From Cellulomonas sp. Leaf334 (GTDB lineage: Bacteria > Actinomycetota > Actinomycetes > Actinomycetales > Cellulomonadaceae): a DNA stretch of 64,000 bases. The translations under genes were made by a program, and so were the position numbers. Shown here piece after piece: positions 8,962 through 16,412 of this stretch. Within the stretch, counting starts at the first letter, position 1, and each line of letters begins with the position of its first letter. The DNA lies in contig NZ_LMOO01000001.1 in assembly GCF_001424195.1 (NCBI RefSeq), forward strand, positions 1,469,383 through 1,533,382, in the 5' to 3' direction. The notes below the pieces were generated by a model. The model ran no database searches. It was not told the DNA's origin and worked only from the letters and a program-made list of their open reading frames with translations.

Positions 8962-9794
8962 GCGACGTCGACACGCGGACGCGGCTTCCCGGCGTGCTGC
9001 GCCTCGGGGCCGCGCGGACCGGCTACGAGGTCCGGACGTTCTTCCGCGAGCGCGACGCGGTCGTCTTCATCTTCGCGTACCCGATCATCATGCTCGCGAT
9101 CTTCGCGACGGTGTTCGGCCAGGACGGCGCGACGGTCGGCCCGCCGCCGGGGATCCCGTTCGCGCAGTACTTCCTGCCCGGGATGCTGGCCACGGGCATC
9201 ATGCTGTCGAGCTTCCAGCATCTCGCCATCTCCATCGCCGTCGAGCGTGACGAGGGTGGCCTCAAGCGCCTGCGCGGCACCCCGCTGCCTCCGTCCGCGT
9301 TCTTCCTGGGCAAGATCGGCGAGGTGCTCGTGACCTCCGTGGTCCAGACAGCGCTGCTGCTGACAGCCGCGGCGCTGATGTTCGGCGTCGCGCTGCCCAC
9401 GACCGCGACGGCCTGGGCGACGTTCGCGTGGGTGTTCGTGCTGGGTACGGCCACGGGCACGCTCTGCGGGGTCGCCTTCTCCTCGGTCCCCCGCTCCGGC
9501 AGGTCCGCGAGCGCGGTCGTGACGCCGATCGTCCTGGTGCTGCAGTTCATCTCCGGGGTGTTCTTCGTGTTCAACGACCTGCCCACGTGGATGCAGCAGG
9601 TGGCGTCGGTGTTCCCGCTGAAGTGGATGGCGCAGGGCATGCGGTCGGTCTTCCTGCCGCCGAGCGCGGAGTCGTGGGAGGTCAGCGGGTCGTGGCAGCA
9701 CGGGGCGACCGCCGTCGTCCTGCTCGTGTGGGCGGTCGCCGCCCTCGTCGTCGGGGTCCGCACGTTCCGCTGGCAGCGTCGCGACGACGGTTGA
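8958..9794 (+). CDS. ABC-2 type transporter permease
   Basis: A 278-residue membrane protein of the ABC-2 family with about six hydrophobic segments (for example VVFIFAYPIIMLAIFATVFG, LPGMLATGIMLSSFQHLAIS and VVTPIVLVLQFISGVFFVF). It starts with ATG 4 bases inside the upstream ATPase gene, so the two form one coupled exporter. The conserved segment ERDEGGLKRLRGTPLPPSAF between the second and third spans is typical of the family. Confidence 0.92.
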
Positions 9795-9803
9795 GCCGAG
9801 CCC

Positions 9804-9834
9804 TTGATCCTGACGCCGCGTGAGGTCCTAGCGT
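9804..9834 (+). promoter_or_regulatory. MerR-type autoregulated promoter with operator in a 19-bp spacer
   Basis: TTGATC (9804-9809) and TAGCGT (9829-9834) are 19 bases apart, the elongated spacing diagnostic of MerR-controlled promoters. The spacer carries a dyad, CCTGACGCCGCGTGAGG at 9809-9825, that is symmetric about 9817 with one mismatched pair. The start codon at 9842 lies 7 bases past the -10, implying a leaderless mRNA. Confidence 0.75.
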
Positions 9835-9841
9835 CGGTCGC

Positions 9842-10603
9842 ATGACAGGACATCGGGTGGGCGAGCTGGCGACCGCGACCGGGCTGACGGTGCGGACGCT
9901 GCACTACTACGAGCAGATCGGGTTGCTGACCCCGTCGGGCCGCAGTCCCGCAGGGCACCGGATCTACGACGCGGCCGACGAGGCACGGTTGTACCGCGTC
10001 AGCCTCCTGCGCCGGCTGGGCATGGACCTCGCCGAGGTCCGGCGCGTGCTCGACGACCCCGCGTGGGACCTCACGTCGGCCCTGGAGGCCCACCTGGTCG
10101 CGCTCGACGCGCGCCTCGACGCGACGGCCCGGCTGCGGTCGAGGGTCGCCGGTGCGCTGGCTGCGGGCGGCGCGGACCTGCTCGCGGTCGTCGAGGAGCT
10201 GACGCTGCTCGACCCGCCCGCGCAGCGACGGATCGTCCTGCTCGTCTACGCCGACATCGGCGCGGCGCACGCGTGGCTGGTCGAGCGGTTCGGGCTGCTG
10301 CCGGGCGAGCTCGTGCGGGACGGCGACGGTCGCGCGGTGCACGGCGAGGTGCACGCCGGCGACGGCGTGATCTGGTTGCACCCGGAGCAGGAGTCGTACC
10401 GGCTGGCCTCGCCCCGCACGGTCGGCGCGACCACCTCCTCGATCGCGGTGCTGGTGGACGACGTCGACGCGCACCACGAGCGGTCGGTCGCGGCCGGCGT
10501 CGACGTCCGCCAGCAGCCGGTGGACCAGGACTACGGGTACCGGGTGTACAGCGCGTACGACCTGGAGGGGCACCTGTGGTCGTTCCTGCGGTCGCTGGAC
10601 TGA
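9842..10603 (+). CDS. MerR family regulator fused to a VOC/glyoxalase-like domain
   Basis: A 253-residue protein. Residues 1-70 are a MerR winged helix-turn-helix (VGELATATGLTVRTLHYYEQ, then IGLLTPSGRSPAGHRIY), followed by the dimerising helix (to about residue 125). From about 130 a VOC-like fold follows: VYADIGAAHAWLVERFGLLP, a middle part with GDGVIWLHPEQE, SIAVLVDDVDAHHERSVAAG and a terminal YDLEGHLWSFLRSL. VOC domains bind metals or small ligands, so this is probably the sensor half. The upstream dyad in a 19-bp spacer indicates autoregulation. The ABC exporter ends 47 bases upstream and could be a target, but it lies on the far side of the operator. The ligand is unknown. Confidence 0.9.
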   Translation: MTGHRVGELATATGLTVRTLHYYEQIGLLTPSGRSPAGHRIYDAADEARLYRVSLLRRLGMDLAEVRRVLDDPAWDLTSALEAHLVALDARLDATARLRSRVAGALAAGGADLLAVVEELTLLDPPAQRRIVLLVYADIGAAHAWLVERFGLLPGELVRDGDGRAVHGEVHAGDGVIWLHPEQESYRLASPRTVGATTSSIAVLVDDVDAHHERSVAAGVDVRQQPVDQDYGYRVYSAYDLEGHLWSFLRSLD

Positions 10604-10646
10604 GAGCACCTGCGCATCGTCGTGCGCGACGGACATACTTGCGTCC

Positions 10647-12188
10647 ATGTCCCGCAGCGCCAGCGCCGGTCGCCGCGCCGACCTCACCGGCGCGACGACG
10701 GGTGCCATCCCCGCCTACCAGCGCACGCTGGCGCACCTGACGGTCCGCGCCCGGTTGCTGACCGCCGTGGTGGTGCTCTCGGCCCTGACGGTGATGATCG
10801 CCGGCGGGACGGCGTTCGCGCTGCAGGCGGCGGAGACCGACGAGCGCATCGACAACTCCCTGTCCCGGACCGTCGCCGCGCTGCGCGTCGTCGAGGCCAA
10901 TGCGAACCCGGAGACCGGCCAGCCGTTCACCAGCGTGGCCGAGGTGCTCATCGAAGGCATCCGCTCCCGCGTGCCCGGCAAGAACGAGGGCGTCGTGACC
11001 CTGCTCGACGGCAAGCTCCACAAGCAGCCCGCTCCCGAGACGAGGTCGGTGCGGCTGGCGGAGGATCCCGAGCTCGTCGCCGTCCTCGCTGCTCTCCCCC
11101 CCGACGGCCCGGCGGTGCCGCGGACGGTCACCACGTCCCTGACGCAGTACCGCCTGATCGCCGTCCCGGTCCTGATGAACGGCGACCCCAGCGCCGGGTT
11201 GTTCGTCGGCGCGTTCGACCGGTCGGCCGAGATGTCGGGGCTGCGCAGCACGTTCCTGACCTACACCGCGGTCGGGCTCGCCGCCCTGGCGGCCATCTCC
11301 GTCGTGGCGTGGTTCGTCGTCGGCCGCCTCCTGCGACCGATCCGGCTCCTGCGGGACACCACGCGCCGCATCACGGAGTCCGACCTCTCGGAGCGCATCA
11401 CCGTGACGGGCAAGGACGACCTGTCCAACCTGGCCCGCACGGTGAACGCGATGCTCGACCGCCTGGAGCGCGCGTTCGGGTCGCAGCGTGAGCTCCTCGA
11501 CGACGTCGGGCACGAGCTGCGCACTCCCCTGACGATCGTGCGCGGGCACCTCGAGCTGGTCGACGCGGACGACCCCGACGACGTCCGCGCGACGCAGGCG
11601 CTCGCGCTGGACGAGCTGGACCGCATGCAGCGGCTCGTGGACGACCTCATGACGCTCGCGACGGCGGACCGGCCGGACTTCGTGCGGCTCGGCCCCACCG
11701 ACGTCGGCCGTCTGACGGACGACGTGCACGACAAGGCACGAGGCCTCGGTGACCGCCGGTGGGTGGTCGCCTCACGGGCGGACGTGGTCGTGCTGCTCGA
11801 TGCCCAGCGGATCACCCAGGCGTGGCTCCAGCTCCTCGCGAACGCGCACCGCTACTCGGCGCCGGGCTCCACGGTGCGGCTCGGCAGCGAGCTTTCGGGC
11901 GACCGGCTGCTGCTCTGGGTGCGCGACGAGGGACCCGGCGTGCCACCCGAGGAGACCGACCGGATCTTCGAGCGGTTCCACCGCGGGCAGGCCGACCGGA
12001 TCTCGCACGGTGCCGGGCTGGGGCTGCCGATCGTCGCCGCCATCGCACACGCCCACCACGGACGTGTGTTCGTGGAGCATCCACCGGCTAACGTCGGCTC
12101 CGGCGTGGTCTTCGTGCTTGACCTGCCGGCCGTCGACCTCGTGGACGGACGACCCCAACCTGTCACGGAGCTGGTGGAGTACATATGA
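10647..12188 (+). CDS. Sensor histidine kinase
   Basis: A 513-residue membrane kinase. The order is a cytoplasmic N-tail, TM1 (about residues 35-58, ARLLTAVVVLSALTVMIAGG), an extracytoplasmic sensor of about 145 residues, TM2 (about 205-228), a HAMP domain, the phosphoacceptor His in DDVGHELRTPLTIVRGHLEL, and an HATPase domain with an N-box-like LANAHRYS, G1 DEGPGVP, F-box IFERFHRG and G2 GAGLGLPIVAAIAHAHHG. The N-box is slightly degenerate but otherwise complete. It overlaps the response regulator gene by 4 bases. A CATACT -10 element 7 bases before the ATG suggests leaderless transcription. The signal sensed is not evident. Confidence 0.93.
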   Translation: MSRSASAGRRADLTGATTGAIPAYQRTLAHLTVRARLLTAVVVLSALTVMIAGGTAFALQAAETDERIDNSLSRTVAALRVVEANANPETGQPFTSVAEVLIEGIRSRVPGKNEGVVTLLDGKLHKQPAPETRSVRLAEDPELVAVLAALPPDGPAVPRTVTTSLTQYRLIAVPVLMNGDPSAGLFVGAFDRSAEMSGLRSTFLTYTAVGLAALAAISVVAWFVVGRLLRPIRLLRDTTRRITESDLSERITVTGKDDLSNLARTVNAMLDRLERAFGSQRELLDDVGHELRTPLTIVRGHLELVDADDPDDVRATQALALDELDRMQRLVDDLMTLATADRPDFVRLGPTDVGRLTDDVHDKARGLGDRRWVVASRADVVVLLDAQRITQAWLQLLANAHRYSAPGSTVRLGSELSGDRLLLWVRDEGPGVPPEETDRIFERFHRGQADRISHGAGLGLPIVAAIAHAHHGRVFVEHPPANVGSGVVFVLDLPAVDLVDGRPQPVTELVEYI

Positions 12189-12880
12189 CGCACATCCTCA
12201 TCGCGGAGGACGAGGAACGCATCGCCGCGTTCGTCGCCAAGGGCCTGCGTGCCTCCGGCTTCGAGACGAGCGCGGTGACCTCCGGCGAAGAGGCGCTGAC
12301 CCGCGTGCAGTCCGGCGACGTCGACCTGCTCATCCTGGACCTCGGGCTCGTCGACATCGACGGCTTCGAGGTCCTGCGCCGGCTGCGCGCCGCCGGCGAG
12401 ACCGTCCCCGTGATCGTGCTGACGGCCCGGTCGTCGGTCACGGACACCGTCACGGGCCTGGAGTCCGGGGCCGACGACTACATGGCCAAGCCGTTCCGCT
12501 TCGAGGAGCTGCTGGCCCGGGTCCGGCTGCGGCTGCGGGCGCAGGGCGTGTCACCGGGCGAGGCGACGGTGCTCAAGCACGGCGCCCTCCAGCTGGACCT
12601 GCGGACGCGCCGGATGAAGGTCGGCAACCAGGAGGTCGACCTGTCGGCCCGGGAGTTCGCGCTGGCGGAGACCTTCCTGCGTCACCCCGGCGACGTCCTG
12701 ACGCGCGAGCGTCTGCTGTCGGAGGTGTGGGGCTTCGACTTCGACCCGGGCTCGAACGTCGTCGACGTGTACGTCCGGTACCTGCGCCGGAAGGTGGGCG
12801 CCGAGCACTTCGACACCGTCCGGGGCGTCGGCTACCGGTTGATCGACGCGACCACCACCACGAGCACGGCTGGGGTGTGA
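12185..12880 (+). CDS. OmpR/PhoB-family response regulator
   Basis: A 231-residue regulator. The receiver domain (1-118) has the acidic pair Asp9/Glu10, phosphoacceptor Asp52 in LILDLGLVDIDGFEVLRRL, the switch Thr in VIVLTARS and Lys in YMAKPFRFEELLARVR. The C-terminal winged helix (about 130-225) shows LSAREFALAETFLRHPGDVL and the recognition region GSNVVDVYVRYLRRKVG. Its start overlaps the kinase stop (ATGA) and its stop overlaps the GTG of the deaminase-like gene, so the three are translationally coupled. It presumably activates or represses genes outside the window as well. Confidence 0.94.
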   Translation: MTHILIAEDEERIAAFVAKGLRASGFETSAVTSGEEALTRVQSGDVDLLILDLGLVDIDGFEVLRRLRAAGETVPVIVLTARSSVTDTVTGLESGADDYMAKPFRFEELLARVRLRLRAQGVSPGEATVLKHGALQLDLRTRRMKVGNQEVDLSAREFALAETFLRHPGDVLTRERLLSEVWGFDFDPGSNVVDVYVRYLRRKVGAEHFDTVRGVGYRLIDATTTTSTAGV

Positions 12881-13896
12881 CCCGAGATCTGAGCCTCCTG
12901 CCGAAGGCTCACCTCCACCTGCACTTCACGGGCTCGATGCGGGTCTCGACGCTGGCCGACCTGGCGGCGACGCACGGCATCCGGCTCCCGGCCGCCCTGC
13001 TCGACGCCGACCCGCTGCACGTGCCGGCCGACGAGCGCGGCTGGTTCCGGTTCCAGCGCCTCTATGACGCGGCGCGGGCGTGCGTGCGCAGCGAGGCGGA
13101 CATGCGGCGGATCGTCGCGGAGGCGGCGCAGGACGACGCCGCGGAGGGGTCGGGCCGCCTCGAGATCCAGGTGGACCCGACGTCCTACGCCCCGTTCGTC
13201 GGCGGCATCACGCCCGCCCTGGAGATCGTGCTGGACGCGGCCCGGCAGGCGTCGGTGGACACGGGGGTGGACGTCGGCGTGATCGTCGCGGCGTCCCGGA
13301 TGCGGCACCCGCTGGAGGCGCGCACGCTCGCCCGGCTGGCCGCGCACCACGCGGGCGACGGTCCGGGGCAGGTCGTCGGCTTCGGGCTGTCCAACGACGA
13401 GCGGCGGGGCGAGACGTCGGAGTTCGCGCCGGCGTTCGCGATCGCCCGGGCGGCGGGGCTGGCGTCCGTGCCGCACGGTGGCGAGCTGCTGGGACCCGCG
13501 CACGTCGAGGACGTGGTCGGGAACCTGCGCCCGGACCGGCTGGGGCACGGGGTGCGCTCGGCGGAGGATCCCCGGGTGCTCGAGCGGGTGGTCGACGAGG
13601 GTGTGGCGCTGGAGGTGTGCCCCGCGTCGAACGTGTCCCTCGGGGTGTACGCGTCGACGGACGACGTCCCGCTGCGCGCGCTCGTGGCAGCCGGGGCGAC
13701 CGTGGCGCTCGGGGCCGACGACCCGTTGCTGTTCCACTCGCGCCTGGTGGACCAGTACGTGATCGCCCGTGACGTGCACGGGTTCGCCGACGAGGAGCTC
13801 GCGGAGCTCGCACGCGCGTCGGTCCGGGCCAGCCGCGCGGCGGACGACGTGCGGGCGCGGCTGCTCGCGGGGATCGACGCCTGGCTGGCCGCTTGA
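12877..13896 (+). CDS. Adenosine deaminase-like amidohydrolase
   Basis: A 339-residue TIM-barrel metal hydrolase of the adenosine/adenine/6-aminodeoxyfutalosine deaminase family. Zinc ligands and catalytic residues are present: HLHLHFTGS near the N-terminus, His200 and Glu203 in VPHGGELLGP, RLGHGVRSAEDP, CPASNVSLGVY and LGADDPLLFHS. The usual SLNTDDP motif is LGADDP here, a small deviation. The GTG start overlaps the response regulator stop (GTGA). Adenosine is the likeliest substrate, but the FTGS in place of the usual LDGS and the presence of a menaquinone pathway elsewhere leave other aminopurine substrates possible. Its coupling to a two-component system is unusual. Confidence 0.87.
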   Translation: MTRDLSLLPKAHLHLHFTGSMRVSTLADLAATHGIRLPAALLDADPLHVPADERGWFRFQRLYDAARACVRSEADMRRIVAEAAQDDAAEGSGRLEIQVDPTSYAPFVGGITPALEIVLDAARQASVDTGVDVGVIVAASRMRHPLEARTLARLAAHHAGDGPGQVVGFGLSNDERRGETSEFAPAFAIARAAGLASVPHGGELLGPAHVEDVVGNLRPDRLGHGVRSAEDPRVLERVVDEGVALEVCPASNVSLGVYASTDDVPLRALVAAGATVALGADDPLLFHSRLVDQYVIARDVHGFADEELAELARASVRASRAADDVRARLLAGIDAWLAA

Positions 13897-13917
13897 CCGG
13901 CGGCCGATCCTGAGTCA

Positions 13918-13947
13918 TTGTGTCAATACATTGACTGATTGATACAA
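13918..13947 (+). promoter_or_regulatory. Palindromic operator covering the promoter of the membrane protein-gntR operon
   Basis: TTGTGTCAA (13918-13926) and TTGATACAA (13939-13947) form an inverted repeat with 8 of 9 matches and a 12-base centre. TTGTGT (13918-13923) and GATACA (13941-13946) are also spaced 17 apart, so the dyad sits exactly on a sigma-A-like promoter. The AT-rich patch stands out from the GC-rich surroundings. AAAGGAG (13946-13952) is the ribosome-binding site for the gene at 13958. Confidence 0.65.
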
Positions 13948-13957
13948 AGGAGCGTCG

Positions 13958-14890
13958 ATGTCCGGCTTGGTCCTCCTCGTGCTCGTGGCGATCGCCGCCA
14001 CGATCGGCATGGCCCTGCGGCCGACCCGCACGGTCGGCCCCGTCAGTCCGTCCGTCGCGTGGCTGACGGCCGCGCGGCACGCCGGTCGCGTCACCGCGAG
14101 CGCCTGGACGGCTCTCGTGGCGGCTCCCACGCTGGTCCTCGTCGCCGTCGTCCCGGAGCTGTCCGGCCTGGCGGTCGGCCTCTCCATGGGACTGCTCCCG
14201 GCGACCGGCGGCGCGGCGTTCCTGGCTGTGCACGCCGTCGGGGAGCTCACCTGGCCGCGGCCGACCGGCGTCGTCCGCCGAGCCGCGCTGGCCCGGCGCG
14301 GGCTCCGGGAGATCACACCGACCGGCCTGGGCGTCCTCGTCCTCGGCTGGTCGGTGGCACTCCTCACGCTCCTGGCCCTGTGCGCGGCGGTGGCGACCGA
14401 TGACGGGCGCGCCCTGCCGTGGCGCCACGGTCCGGACGTGACGAGCGCGGCGGGCCCCTTCCCCGGCTCGTTCTACGGGCGCTGGCTCGTCCTCGCCGTC
14501 GCGGTCCTGCTGGTCGGCTGCGTCGCCGTCCTGCTCCTGGTGGCGCGTCGCCCCGCGGTGAGCGACACGTCCGCCGGCGACGACACCGCCCTGCGCCGCC
14601 TCTCGGCACGACGGGTCCTCGGTGGCGCGCAGCTGGTCCTCGGCTGGACGCTCGCGGGCTGCCTCGGTGTCGCGAGCCGGGCGCTGCGCGGCACCCAGGG
14701 GGGCGCGGTCGACGGTGTGGCGCTCGGCGACCCGACCGTCGTGGCCGTCGCCGACGCGGGGGTGGTCATCGCGATCGTGGTGGCCCTGACGGCGGCGGTC
14801 GTCGCCGGTCGGTCCGCCGCCCGTCCACAGGGCGAGGGCTCACCCGGGCAGCCGGTCGTCGAGGCTGCGGCGCAGGAGCACGCGTCATGA
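13958..14890 (+). CDS. Multi-pass membrane protein of unknown function
   Basis: A 310-residue protein with about six to seven hydrophobic segments, among them LVLLVLVAIAATIGMAL at the start, LVAAPTLVLVAVV, GLGVLVLGWSVALLTLLAL, LVLAVAVLLVGCVAVLLLVA and VVIAIVVALTAAVVAG near the end. The C-tail is soluble and Gln/Glu/Pro-rich. I do not recognise a specific family. It shares a promoter with the downstream gntR (start overlaps its stop, ATGA), a pairing common for GntR/YtrA-type regulators with the transporter or membrane protein they control. It carries a clear AAAGGAG ribosome-binding site. Confidence 0.85.
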   Translation: MSGLVLLVLVAIAATIGMALRPTRTVGPVSPSVAWLTAARHAGRVTASAWTALVAAPTLVLVAVVPELSGLAVGLSMGLLPATGGAAFLAVHAVGELTWPRPTGVVRRAALARRGLREITPTGLGVLVLGWSVALLTLLALCAAVATDDGRALPWRHGPDVTSAAGPFPGSFYGRWLVLAVAVLLVGCVAVLLLVARRPAVSDTSAGDDTALRRLSARRVLGGAQLVLGWTLAGCLGVASRALRGTQGGAVDGVALGDPTVVAVADAGVVIAIVVALTAAVVAGRSAARPQGEGSPGQPVVEAAAQEHAS

Positions 14891-15327
14891 CCGCGGCGCT
14901 GGAGGTCGACCTCACGTCCGGGGTCCCTGCGTTCGAGCAGATCCGCGCGCAGGTCGTCGCGCACGTCGCGGCCGGTCGTCTGGTCGCCGGGGACCGGCTG
15001 CCGACCATCCGCGCCCTCGCCACGGACCTGGGGCTGGCCGCGGGCACGGTCGCGCGGGCGTTCCGGGAGCTGGAGGCCGACGGTGTCGTCGAGACCCGCC
15101 GCCGCGCGGGCACGGTCATCGCCGAAGGTGCGTCGGTGCCGACGGACCTCGCGCGCCGTGCCGCCGAGACGTACGTGTCGGCGGTGCGGGCCGCCGGGCT
15201 GACCGACGACGAGGCGCTCGTGCTGGTGCACGGCGCCCTGCTCGGGCGTCAGAGCGTGACGCCCACCAGCACGGGCTCGGGCTTGAGCTCCACGCCGAAG
15301 GTCGACCGGACGCCGTCGCGGACCTGA
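14887..15327 (+). CDS. GntR family (YtrA-like) transcriptional regulator
   Basis: A 146-residue protein. The N-terminal winged helix-turn-helix reads VPAFEQIRAQVVAHVAAGRL and RLPTIRALATDLGLAAGTV, then ARAFRELEADGVVETRRRAG. There is only a short helical C-terminal tail and no ligand-binding domain, as in the YtrA subfamily. Its ATG overlaps the membrane protein's stop. The last 79 bases overlap the convergent 3' end of murB, and the final 30 or so residues (STGSGLSSTPKVDRTPS) look like read-through of the murB antisense strand rather than conserved protein. It most likely represses its own operon through the palindrome at 13918-13947. Confidence 0.88.
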   Translation: MTAALEVDLTSGVPAFEQIRAQVVAHVAAGRLVAGDRLPTIRALATDLGLAAGTVARAFRELEADGVVETRRRAGTVIAEGASVPTDLARRAAETYVSAVRAAGLTDDEALVLVHGALLGRQSVTPTSTGSGLSSTPKVDRTPSRT

Positions 15328-16403
15328 CGTGCGAGGGCGAGCAGGTCCTCGGACTTCGCTCCCCCGCGGTTCGTCAGCGCGAGGGTGTGCTTCGTCGACA
15401 GGCTCGCCGGACCGGGGGCACCGAAGCCGCGGGAGAACCCGGACCGCTCGATGAGCCAGGCGGCGCTGGTCTTGACGCGTCCGTCGTCGGCCGGGAACCG
15501 CGGCGCGTCGTCCGGCAGCGCAGCAGCGGCGTCGGCGCCGAGGAACGGGTTGGTGAAGAACGATCCCGCGCTCCACGTGTCGTGGTCGGCCGCGTCGAGC
15601 ACCATGCCCTTGCGGCCGCGCAGGGCCAGCACGGTGTCGCGGACGTCGGCCAGCGGGGCCCGCTCGCCGACCTCGACCCCGAGCGTGCGGGCGAGCTCCG
15701 CGTAGGCGATCGGTCGGGACAGCGTGCCGGGGCGCAGCTGGAACGTCACGTCGAGGACCACGTAGCGGGGGGTCGGCGACCAGGGGGCCTGCGGGTCGGC
15801 CGGGTCGGCGCCGCGCATCGAGCGCTTGAGCAGGGAGGTGCGGTACCCGAACGCCAGGGTGACCAGCGGGAGCGTGCGGACCTTGCCGCGGCCGCGGTCC
15901 CAGACCCGGACGGTCGCGATGCTCTGCGACACCTCCTGCCCGTACGCACCCACGTTCTGCACCGGTGTCGCGCCCGTGGAACCCGGGATGCCGGACAGCG
16001 CCTCGATCCCGGTCAGCTCCTGCTCGACCGCGTACCGGACCACGTCGTCCCAGGGCGTCCCGGCGGGGACGGTCAGCGTGGCACCGGCGCACGCGGATGC
16101 GTCGGGCACCTCGATGCCGCTGCGCACGTCGCGCACGACGACCCCGTCGAAGCCCGCGTCGGCGACCAGGAGGTTCGACCCGCCGCCGAGCACCAGCAGC
16201 GGCTCGCCATCGGCATCGGCTGCGCGGACCGCGTCGACCAGCCCGGCCTCGGTCGTCGTCTCCACGTACCGTCGCGGCGCCCCGCCGACCCGCAGCGTCG
16301 TGAGCTCCGCGAGGGTGGACGAGGGGGTGGTCCGGGCCGGCCAGGTGATCGTCGGGGGGACGGTCGCCGGCGAGCAGTCGGCCGCGCTCAGCTCTGTCTG
16401 CAC
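15249..16403 (-). CDS. murB: UDP-N-acetylenolpyruvoylglucosamine reductase
   Basis: A 384-residue FAD enzyme that reduces the enolpyruvyl group to make UDP-MurNAc for peptidoglycan. Seen are the FAD-binding LLVLGGGSNLLVADAGF, GIPGSTGATPVQNVGAYGQE, AFGYRTSLLKRS, the catalytic Ser in WSAGSFFTNPF and the C-terminal STKHTLALTNRGGA. It begins 9 bases downstream of the second MFS carrier and is probably in that operon, an uncommon setting for an essential wall gene. The 3' end overlaps gntR on the opposite strand by 79 bases. Confidence 0.96.
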   Translation of the reverse strand: MQTELSAADCSPATVPPTITWPARTTPSSTLAELTTLRVGGAPRRYVETTTEAGLVDAVRAADADGEPLLVLGGGSNLLVADAGFDGVVVRDVRSGIEVPDASACAGATLTVPAGTPWDDVVRYAVEQELTGIEALSGIPGSTGATPVQNVGAYGQEVSQSIATVRVWDRGRGKVRTLPLVTLAFGYRTSLLKRSMRGADPADPQAPWSPTPRYVVLDVTFQLRPGTLSRPIAYAELARTLGVEVGERAPLADVRDTVLALRGRKGMVLDAADHDTWSAGSFFTNPFLGADAAAALPDDAPRFPADDGRVKTSAAWLIERSGFSRGFGAPGPASLSTKHTLALTNRGGAKSEDLLALARQVRDGVRSTFGVELKPEPVLVGVTL

Positions 16404-16412
16404 GCGCCCAGG

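Noticed and set aside
13918-13957. Mobile element or attachment site at the AT-rich patch
   Set aside because: The pattern is fully explained as promoter plus palindromic operator; no integrase or target duplication is nearby.
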